A stretch of 64,000 nucleotides of DNA from JTS-AC122 sp050246015 (lineage in GTDB: Bacteria > Planctomycetota > Phycisphaerae > Phycisphaerales > UBA1924). A program made the translations under genes and the position numbers. This document shows positions 45,139 to 60,338 of the stretch, piece after piece. How positions within the stretch are numbered: the first letter of the stretch is position 1; every line of letters begins with the position of its first letter. The DNA lies in assembly GCA_050246015.1 (NCBI GenBank), contig JBFWWU010000002.1, forward strand, positions 124,001-188,000. Reading direction: 5' to 3'. The notes beneath the pieces were generated by a model. It was not told where the DNA came from. It was given only the letters and a program-made list of their open reading frames with translations, and did no database searches.

Positions 45139-46219
45139 ATGCGACTTTGCCGCCAGTTCGAGTTGTGCCGCGTTGTATCCCGTCTGATTGCGGCGACAAC
45201 ACTCGCCGATGGAGTCGCGAGCGCGCAGTCCTTGATCGTCGAGTATGCGCCACCCCACCCTCGTGAGTACGGCATCTTCTCTAGTCGGGCAGTAAGCAGC
45301 GTACCTGATCTGACTGGTGACGGCCGCGCCGATGTGATCATCAGCGCGCCAGACGATAACTCCGACTATGGCGCGGAAGTGTGCGTCTTCGTTTCGGATA
45401 CACCGGTACTTCAATACTCCCTGCTTTCACCGATATACATCCGAAGCGAATTTGGTCGGAGAGTGCGCGGGCTACCTGATCGTGACGGAGATGGATTCGG
45501 CGACCTCGTTGTCGGCGCGCCGACAGATCCATCTCTTATCGGCGGGCTGTTTGGCGGCGTCGCGTACTACTACTCCGGGGAGTTGGGCTTGCTCCAGCAT
45601 ATACACAACCAATACGGTCGGAGCCGCGGGAGAGACGCCGCCCAATGGGATCCGTCTCCAGGGGATCGCGTTTGTGTATTCCGGCGCGACCGGTGCGCAC
45701 CTTCGCACCCACAACGCCCCCAGCACGCGCGAGGGGATCCGGTTCGGCTGGCCCGTCGTCGGCATCCCGGACTTCGACGGCGACGGCGTCATGGATTATC
45801 TGATCAGCACGCGCTGGGACGAACTCCCGGGCGAGCCGACCAACGCGGGCGCGGCGTACCTCTATTCCGGACGCACCGGCGAACTCATCCGTGTCCTCAG
45901 TTCGCCGCACCCGGAAATGCAAGGGTGCTTCGGATCCGCTGTCGCCGGGGTCCCGGACTCCAACGGCGATGGACTCGGCGACATCCTGATCGGATCGAGC
46001 GAGTCGGCAATTCCGCCGATCGGGACTTACACGGGCCGCGCGTACCAGTTCCTCTCCTGCCGCGCCGATTGGAACGGCGACTGGTTCTTCGATAGCAACG
46101 ACTTCTTTGATTTCCTGACGAGTTTGTTCACGGGCGACGCGGACTTCAACCACGACGGGCGCACGAACTCGCAGGACTTCTTCGATTACCTGGGCGCGTT
46201 CTTTGTGGGGTGCGGGTGA
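45139..46219 (+). pseudogene. Disrupted FG-GAP repeat protein with GC-type dockerin tail, cassette A
   Basis: Reads as one gene in two frames. From ATG 45139 to about 45610 it encodes a signal peptide ending ASAQ and FG-GAP units (VSSVPDLTGDGRADVIISAP, GLPDRDGDGFGDLVVGAP). From about 45611 to 46219 the +1 frame continues with AGETPPNGIRLQGIAFVYSG, further FG-GAP units and a tail with two DxNxDG/NSQDFFDYL-type units ending FFVGCG. The unit expected between the two parts is missing, so a short deletion with loss of frame near 45600-45625 is likely. The intact relative is at 56279-57799. An assembly error cannot be excluded. Confidence 0.75.
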
Positions 46220-46303
46220 AAAGTGCGCCGAGGAAACAACGAATCGGCCCGAGCGAGGAGTGCCCGGGCCGGGTGAGTTGTGCGGGGCCGCGATCAAGGA
46301 GGA

Positions 46304-47383
46304 TCACTTCTTGGGTTCGGGCTTTTTGGCGTCGGGTTTCTTAGCGTCGGGTTTGGCGGCGGGTTTCTTGGACGCGGGCTTCTTGTTTTTGTCGGCGGGC
46401 GCCTTGTTGCCGCCGCCGCCCGGGGGGTTTCGGCTGGGGTCGCTGCTGATGACGCGCCCGCCAACGACGGCGGAGACGGGGAAGTTGCGGATGCCGTCGA
46501 TGGTGCCGTTCTCGACGCCCATATTCAGCGAGACATACCGGCGATCAGCCACCTTGTACGCCTTGTAGCCCTGGCCCCACCACTTGTACCCGTCGATAGC
46601 GCGGTGCATGTAGTCCGGGGCATTGACGATGATGGACTTCTGGTAGAGGCGGATGGTGCCCCCGTCGCCGCCGGAGTCGGACCACTGCTCGGATTCAACG
46701 AGGCTGGTGATGAGCGCGACGAGGTCCTCGGCCCGCATGCGGGCGCGTTCTTCGAGTTGCATGCGGTCGCGCTGACGATCCTGCTGATCATCGCGGAAGG
46801 GGGATTGACCGCCGCCGCCACCGCCGCCCTGGCTCTGCTGGAGGAGGGACTGGAGGTCGATCTGCGGGACCTCGTCGTAGCGTTCGATCTCGAAGAGCAG
46901 GTCGTGGATGTCGTAGATTTCGAGGCGCTTGGAGCGATTGAGGACGCTCTTGGGGCCGCACTCGAGCGTGCCGACATCGGTCATCTGCCATGTGTTTTCG
47001 GAGAAGTCGCCCTTGGCCTTTTCGAGCAGGCGCTCAAGAACCTGCAGCGCCGGGACGGACTTGATTTTCATGGTGACCTGGAAGTCCTTGTCGAGCCCTT
47101 CGGAGTTGCCGTCGGCCCAGTGAGTCTCGATTTCGGCGCCGGTGAACTCGGTGATGAACTTGATGGCGTCTTCGAGGCGGGTGTCGGTGAAGTCGATGGT
47201 CATCGGGCGCGACATCAGGCGCATGGTCCCGGCCTTGGTGACCTGGCCTGTGACCGCGGGGGCATCGCCGGGGAGTTTGAGCGAATCCGGGGTGACCTGT
47301 CCCAAGGCCGACCCGGCGGAAAAACTCATGGCGGACCCAGCGAGGAAGACACATGCAAAGGCGGTCGTTCGGGAGCGGGACAT
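46304..47383 (-). CDS. Exported STN-type domain protein with Lys/Pro-rich tail
   Basis: A 359-residue protein with a signal peptide (SAGSALGQ). Residues 60-130 (MTIDFTDTRLEDAIKFITEF) look like a secretin/TonB short N-terminal (STN)-type fold as seen in type II secretion or receptor proteins, without the pore-forming part. A second part (YDIHDLLFEIERYDEVPQID...) follows, then a Lys/Pro/Ala tail with repeats KKPAAKPDAKKPDAKKPEPK. In other planctomycetes this layout is common and the function unknown. It is divergent from rpoB. Confidence 0.6.
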   Translation of the reverse strand: MSRSRTTAFACVFLAGSAMSFSAGSALGQVTPDSLKLPGDAPAVTGQVTKAGTMRLMSRPMTIDFTDTRLEDAIKFITEFTGAEIETHWADGNSEGLDKDFQVTMKIKSVPALQVLERLLEKAKGDFSENTWQMTDVGTLECGPKSVLNRSKRLEIYDIHDLLFEIERYDEVPQIDLQSLLQQSQGGGGGGGQSPFRDDQQDRQRDRMQLEERARMRAEDLVALITSLVESEQWSDSGGDGGTIRLYQKSIIVNAPDYMHRAIDGYKWWGQGYKAYKVADRRYVSLNMGVENGTIDGIRNFPVSAVVGGRVISSDPSRNPPGGGGNKAPADKNKKPASKKPAAKPDAKKPDAKKPEPKK

Positions 47384-47874
47384 GAGAAGTCTCCTGGGGA
47401 GCGCGGGTTCAGCGGTGCTTGGCCGAGGATGGTCGGTACCTTTAGGTACGACGCTTCAGTGCGATCGGAGTTCCAGAGATGGTATCCGATGGGCAGGGAA
47501 CCGAAACCATTACCCGAACAAACTACGGATTGACGTCGCGGCCGCGAACACGAAAACTTATGGCCGAATGTACCCCTGAAACGAACACCAAAATTGGAAC
47601 TGGTCTCGTTTTTACTTCTTACCACATGGGAAATCATGACCTGCTTGGTGGCGAACCGATATCCTCGTTAGCCAGTTGTCCAGGTTCGAGACTTCGCAAA
47701 AATTCGCGCAAGTTGGGGTTGCTTTTGCATCCGATGGCTATATACTGCCCGGTTCGTCACTGTGCGATCCGGGTGCGATGCTCATTTTTGAAATAACTCA
47801 AGCAAGTCAGCAGCACTGAGAATCTACTCGAATGTGCGGCTGGCGCGGCTGATCCAACCATCACGAGGTACTCG
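47384..47874. other. rpoB upstream region, 491 nt
   Basis: Between the STN-type protein (minus) and rpoB. It is AT-richer than the genes. It contains the rpoB promoter candidate at 47719-47746 and a small hairpin GGTACC TTTA GGTAC at about 47436-47450. No ribosomal-protein gene (rplJ, rplL) is present here, unlike in most bacteria. Short frames on both strands were judged non-coding. Confidence 0.5.
47719..47746 (+). promoter_or_regulatory. Promoter candidate for rpoB-rpoC
   Basis: TTGCTT (47719-47724) and TATACT (47741-47746) separated by 16 nt. The leader to the rpoB start is about 120 nt. Confidence 0.5.
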
Positions 47875-51687
<3,813 letters not shown>

Positions 51688-51807
51688 ATCTCGCGCCGAT
51701 CGGACCGGTCCTTCAGGCCTGCCGCATCCCGGCTCCGTGCCGAGCGATTCTCAGCGATTTTCGTCCTCGATTCAACCGCATCACTCTCCGAACAGGAGTT
51801 CACATAC

Positions 51808-56208
<4,401 letters not shown>

Positions 56209-56237
56209 TTGAACGTTCGCGAATCAGCCGACGATCA

Positions 56238-56263
56238 GGGCGGACGACGAGTCCGCCTTTTTT
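56238..56263 (+). terminator. Intrinsic terminator of rpoB-rpoC
   Basis: Perfect 7-bp stem (GGCGGAC and GTCCGCC) with a GACGA loop, then seven T (56257-56263), 30 nt past the rpoC stop. Confidence 0.9.
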
Positions 56264-56278
56264 TATTGATGCCGCGAA

Positions 56279-57799
56279 CTACGGGCATCCGCCCAAGAAC
56301 GCCGTGAAGTAGTCGAAGAAGTCCTGCGTGTTGACGGCTCCATCGCGATTGAAGTCGGGGTTGTAGGAGATCGGCCCGCCGAAGAACGCGACGAGGAAGT
56401 CGTAGAAGTCCTGGGAGTTGAGCACGCCGTCGTAGTTGAAGTCGGCGGCGCAGGAGTGGAAGATGTACCCCTGCTCGGGCTGCCAGCAGGCGCTGCAGTT
56501 GTCGAGTGAAAAGAGGACCAGGTCGGGGCGTTCGTCGCCGGAGGTGTCGGGGATGAGCGTCGGCAATCTTCCGAACTCGCCCGAGGCTCCGTTGGGGCGA
56601 GGCTCGGGCGAGCCGATGGCGCGGTAGAGCTCACCGGTGCGACCGGAGAAGATGTAGGAGGCGCCCGCGCCGGGGGCGTAGCCGGTGAGGGAGTCGTAAC
56701 GGGCGGTGACGAGGAGGTCACCGAAGCCGTCGCCGGTCATGTCGGGGAGGCCGAGTACGCTGTCGCCGAAGTAGAAGCCGCCGTCGGGACTCGGCGAGAC
56801 GAGAGTGTACAGGAGTTGCCCGGTGCCGCCGGAATAGACGAACGCGACCCCGGAACCAGACGACGCGCCATCGGCGCGGCGCGTTGCATCTCCGACTAGG
56901 ACGTCCGCAAGTCCGTCGCCATCGAGATCCGGCACACCGGAATAGCGATATGGGAACTGGAATATGTCGAGATTTGGAGCGAAGAACGTGCGAAGGTACG
57001 CGCCGGTGACACCGGAAAACGCCACCAGAGCGCTTCGACGAATCCCATCTGGACGAAGCTCGGAGCCCGAGTAGATTAGGAAATCGGGATGAGTATCGCC
57101 ATCGAGATCTTCCGTGACCGCGACGACCAAGCCGAACACCGCTCCGAATCGAGGATTGGGAGAATGGAGAGTGAGTTCGGGCTGTCCGGTTTCCATCGAG
57201 TACACATAGACGCGACCTGTTTCGCCGTACCAATAGGGCGCGCCGATGAGAATGGAGGCGACCGAGCCGCGCGTTGGATCTTCGACGGAAGCAATGGAAA
57301 TGCCGAATGCCCCGCCGCCGCTCGGCGGATAAGTCAGTGTGGAGATGATCGAGTGATCGGCACCGGAGAGGACATAGACATTGCCGAATCCGTATTCTCC
57401 GACGGCGTAATCACCGAAGCCGTCCCGATTAATATCGCCCAGCGAAGTAAGTGATTGACCGAAGTGTCCGAATGCGTGAGGCGTCGGGGCAGACACGACA
57501 CCTAATCGCGCTCCGGTTCGTCCGGAAAAGAGGTAACACCGCCCGGCATCGCCGATGGACGGAACGCCGGCGTCGTCGTACGGCGCGCCGACGACGACAT
57601 CCGGAACTCCATCCGAGTCGAAGTCCATCACGCCGGCAGCTCCGCCCTGGCCGAAGCCCGTGTTCCCTCGGTACTCAGGTTCGATGATCGAGTACGACTG
57701 AGCGTGCAACGGGCGTGCTGTCGCCAAGTGCACTGAGGTAGCAACCAGCGGGACCATGGCAGTCGCTATGAACTTGCGAGAGACGTATCGGTACCACAT
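56279..57799 (-). CDS. Exported FG-GAP repeat protein with GC-type dockerin tail, cassette B
   Basis: A 506-residue secreted protein with a signal peptide (VPLVATSVHLATARPLHAQ), six or seven FG-GAP-type units (GVMDFDSDGVPDVVVGAP, SLGDINRDGFGDYAVGEY, GVPDLDGDGLADVLVGDA, GLPDMTGDGFGDLLVTA) and a C-terminal GC-type dockerin tail with two units (CAADFNYDGVLNSQDFYDFL and DFNRDGAVNTQDFFDYF) ending FLGGCP. The tail probably anchors the protein to a planctomycete surface structure. The start at ATG 57799 has GAGG 5 nt upstream; a GTG at 57859 is also in frame and would overlap the upstream stop by 4 nt. It is the intact relative of the disrupted gene at 45139-46219. Confidence 0.82.
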   Translation of the reverse strand: MWYRYVSRKFIATAMVPLVATSVHLATARPLHAQSYSIIEPEYRGNTGFGQGGAAGVMDFDSDGVPDVVVGAPYDDAGVPSIGDAGRCYLFSGRTGARLGVVSAPTPHAFGHFGQSLTSLGDINRDGFGDYAVGEYGFGNVYVLSGADHSIISTLTYPPSGGGAFGISIASVEDPTRGSVASILIGAPYWYGETGRVYVYSMETGQPELTLHSPNPRFGAVFGLVVAVTEDLDGDTHPDFLIYSGSELRPDGIRRSALVAFSGVTGAYLRTFFAPNLDIFQFPYRYSGVPDLDGDGLADVLVGDATRRADGASSGSGVAFVYSGGTGQLLYTLVSPSPDGGFYFGDSVLGLPDMTGDGFGDLLVTARYDSLTGYAPGAGASYIFSGRTGELYRAIGSPEPRPNGASGEFGRLPTLIPDTSGDERPDLVLFSLDNCSACWQPEQGYIFHSCAADFNYDGVLNSQDFYDFLVAFFGGPISYNPDFNRDGAVNTQDFFDYFTAFLGGCP

Positions 57800-57855
57800 A
57801 CCTCGGCTCCATGTGAGTGAACGAAAGAGAACAGAGGACGCGCTGAAGCGATCAC

Positions 57856-59577
57856 TCACGGCGGAGGTATGAATTGATCGTAGCGCACGACGGTATAGCG
57901 CTGCGCCTTTGCGCCGCTCTCGTTGGTCTCCGTCGCCTGCCCGAGCACACAGACATCGCTGAGCGTGTCATTGACGGCGGGGGGAGGGTAGATGAACCGC
58001 ATCGCGACGCCGAAGTCCTGGCCGTGCCCATCGCCGGAGTAGTACTCTTCATGCACGAGCGGATTCGAGTTGGCCCACCAGCGATCGGCGCCACTCTGCC
58101 ACTGAAGCGAGTATGTGACATAGTCTACGACCTCACTCGCCCCGTTGTACGACTTGCCCGTGATGTAGGCATTCCCGTAGCGGTCAACGAGCATGTCGGC
58201 AACGCGGTCTTCAGCGTGGTGGTTTGGGTTGTCGAACGTGCGGGTCCAAGTCGGTAACAAGGGATCAAAGTCGATGTTATAACGAATCGTCACGATGTCA
58301 TAGCCCGTCGTCGCACCATTCCACGCGTCGCCCGATACGTACAAGCCGACTTGTCCGTCCTCGCCGCCGCCCGTCACGATGATTCGCCCCGCGTCCGCCT
58401 TATGCCCATCCCCGTCGAACGCCGGCGCGACATAGAGCGGCACCTGCGGGTCGTTGCTGTGCGTGAAGAACCGGCTGAACGCGATCGTGCAGAAGTCGTC
58501 GTCGCCGAGCGTCGGTGGATAAGGGGGGACGGGGGCGAGCTTGCAGTTCGATGAGCCGGTGATGTAGATTGTGTTACCGATGATCGTCATGCAGTTCGCG
58601 TACTCCGATCCGGAGCAGCCCACTTGTGTGTAGAAGCCCCGGTCGTACCGGGCGGCGGACATCGTCGGAACGCCGGGTACGGACTCATCGATCCGAATCA
58701 GGCACATGTCCGGTCCGGTGGAGTTGCCGCCCGTTGAGCCGGTCGAGGTGCCGACGATGTATGGGGTGATCGGGCCAAAGGTGAACAGCATGTCGCTGAC
58801 GGTGTCCTTGCTGTGCGCCGGACCGTCGTAGCGTACGACGACGGGGTAGCCCGTCGGGACTTCGAAGCCCCAGAGCGATTGTCCGCCGAACGCCGGAGAC
58901 GCGATCGCGCTGAGCTTCATCACGATGAAGTCGAAACTGGTTGAGAATCCGGGAGGGCTGGTGTTGTCGCGCCCGATGGAGTGTCCCGCGATGTACACCG
59001 CCTCGGTACCCCCGCTGCCGCCCAAACCTTCTCCCGGCGTGTAGCGAATCACGACCGGCACATCATCTTCGTTGGCCCCCTGGAGCGCGTTGTTGTACGG
59101 TTGCGTCCAGATCGCCTTTCCATCAGGGAATCCATTGATATTGCACTGGTTGCAATACGCGACAACGATGATGTCTTTGCCTTGCGATCCTTCGTACACG
59201 CCGGCGGCGTAAACGATGTCGCCGGCCTCGTTGCTGGTGACGCACACACCGTAGCAGTCGGTGGAGCCGGGCGGGCACACAGTCTCGAACATGAACTGTG
59301 AGCCGTCGTCGTTGATGCGCCAGGTCGCCATCGAGGCCGACGCTCCCCACGGTTGCGCCCATCGCCCGGTGACGAATGTCTCTCCCCGAGGGGTCGGCTG
59401 CGGATCCTCGGGATTTAGGGGAACCAACGATCGGGTATGCATCCCGAATCGAGACGGGGATGCGACCGGAGATCCGTCATACGGACTCTGCGGCGATTGA
59501 GGCACCTCAATCACATGCACCTGCTGCGCCAGCAGGGACGCATTTGGTACGAGCGCCCAGAGCGCAAGGACCGCCAA
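57856..59577 (-). CDS. Exported repeat protein (SBBP-like), cassette B, with tandem repeat across its 5' end
   Basis: A 573-residue protein (if read from the TTG at 59577) with repeated blocks DIIVVAYCNQC, YVSGDAWNG, DIVTIRYN, NAYITGKSYNG, related to the protein at 43622-45103. Its natural ATG (59609, minus strand) would give MKRSLAVLALWALVPN if the 10-bp repeat had one full unit between the flanks, a perfect signal peptide with Lys-Arg. With the present three units the ATG frame stops after 32 codons, and only a TTG start lacking the basic residues reads the main frame. This suggests copy-number-dependent expression. The stop overlaps a GTG of the following FG-GAP gene. Confidence 0.7.
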   Translation of the reverse strand: MAVLALWALVPNASLLAQQVHVIEVPQSPQSPYDGSPVASPSRFGMHTRSLVPLNPEDPQPTPRGETFVTGRWAQPWGASASMATWRINDDGSQFMFETVCPPGSTDCYGVCVTSNEAGDIVYAAGVYEGSQGKDIIVVAYCNQCNINGFPDGKAIWTQPYNNALQGANEDDVPVVIRYTPGEGLGGSGGTEAVYIAGHSIGRDNTSPPGFSTSFDFIVMKLSAIASPAFGGQSLWGFEVPTGYPVVVRYDGPAHSKDTVSDMLFTFGPITPYIVGTSTGSTGGNSTGPDMCLIRIDESVPGVPTMSAARYDRGFYTQVGCSGSEYANCMTIIGNTIYITGSSNCKLAPVPPYPPTLGDDDFCTIAFSRFFTHSNDPQVPLYVAPAFDGDGHKADAGRIIVTGGGEDGQVGLYVSGDAWNGATTGYDIVTIRYNIDFDPLLPTWTRTFDNPNHHAEDRVADMLVDRYGNAYITGKSYNGASEVVDYVTYSLQWQSGADRWWANSNPLVHEEYYSGDGHGQDFGVAMRFIYPPPAVNDTLSDVCVLGQATETNESGAKAQRYTVVRYDQFIPPP

Positions 59578-59604
59578 GGACCGCCAAGGACCGCCAAGGA
59601 CCGC
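59566..59604. repeat. 10-bp tandem repeat (about 3.9 copies) in a signal-peptide region
   Basis: AAGGACCGCC three times plus AAGGACCGC on the plus strand. Because the unit is not divisible by three, each copy change shifts the frame of the minus-strand gene between its ATG at 59609 and the mature sequence. Confidence 0.95.
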
Positions 59605-59763
59605 TTCATGCTATTACCCCGCTATTGGAAGCCACCCGAACCACAGGCTCGAACGAACCTGTCATGTTCAAGTTACCCGCTGGCCGAAGAAGTGTCAAGC
59701 GGGATCGTCGAAATCAGGGGTGTTTAATTCGGAACAATCGCGTTCGGGGCACGGAGCAAGCCA

Positions 59764-60309
59764 ATGGCAGAGACACAGGCACCACTCAATCCGACCAGCA
59801 ACGCTCTCGGCCTGGCCGGGTTCATCACGTCGATCCTCGGGATCGTCTCCTGCGGGCTGCTGTCTCCCATCGGCGTTCTGCTGTCGCTGATCGCGCTGTT
59901 CAAGCGGCCCCGCGGGTTCGCGATCGCCGGCGTGATCATCGGGCTCATCGGCTCGCTCTGGATCCTGGTCATCCTGGTGATCTTCGGCGTGGTGGTGCTC
60001 GCCGTCGGAGCCGCGGCGCTGGCGGCGGGGCCCGGCGGGTTCGAGATGTTCGGCGACTCGATGGTGATCGAGTCCAAGCTCGACGAATACCGCCGGCAGA
60101 ACGCCTCGCTCCCCGCTTCGCTGGCACAGGTCTCCGGGCTTGATGCCGAGGTCCTCAAGGACCACTGGGGGCACGAGTACATCTACACGCCCGACCTGGT
60201 GAACAACACCTTCACCATCCGCTCGATGGGCGCCGACGGCGCCGACGGTACCGCGGACGACATGACCTACACCGGCGAATCGTTCTATACCGGCCCGAAG
60301 CAGCCGTAG
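59764..60309 (+). CDS. DUF4190-type membrane protein with pseudopilin-G-like C-terminus
   Basis: A 181-residue protein. The N-terminal 90 residues form two membrane helix pairs of the DUF4190 type (LGLAGFITSILGIVSCGLLS, GFAIAGVIIGLIGSLWILV). The C-terminal part (about 100-175) resembles the periplasmic half of type II secretion major pseudopilin GspG: LDEYRRQNASLPASLAQV, then DHWGHEYIYTPDL and SMGADGADGTADDM. The prepilin GFTLIE signal is missing, so the C-terminal part is displayed on a different anchor. Start ATG 59764; the neighbours are the phase-variable-looking gene (divergent) and the fusion gene (convergent). Confidence 0.65.
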   Translation: MAETQAPLNPTSNALGLAGFITSILGIVSCGLLSPIGVLLSLIALFKRPRGFAIAGVIIGLIGSLWILVILVIFGVVVLAVGAAALAAGPGGFEMFGDSMVIESKLDEYRRQNASLPASLAQVSGLDAEVLKDHWGHEYIYTPDLVNNTFTIRSMGADGADGTADDMTYTGESFYTGPKQP

Positions 60310-60338
60310 CGTCCGAGCCCACTCTCCCTCGCGCGGGC

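Noticed and set aside
45139..46219. Programmed ribosomal frameshift in the FG-GAP/dockerin gene
   Set aside because: No slippery heptamer at the junction, and one FG-GAP unit is missing, which points to a deletion.
46247..46273. Terminator between the disrupted FG-GAP gene and the STN-type gene
   Set aside because: A 7-bp stem (CGGCCCG/CGGGCCG) exists but with a 13-nt loop and no T-run, so support is too weak.
47479..47796. 105-codon frame in the rpoB upstream region
   Set aside because: No ribosome-binding site, no family features, and it spans the probable rpoB promoter.
59610..59763. tRNA or small RNA gene in the gap before the DUF4190-type gene
   Set aside because: A GTTC-like stretch was examined but no cloverleaf could be drawn.
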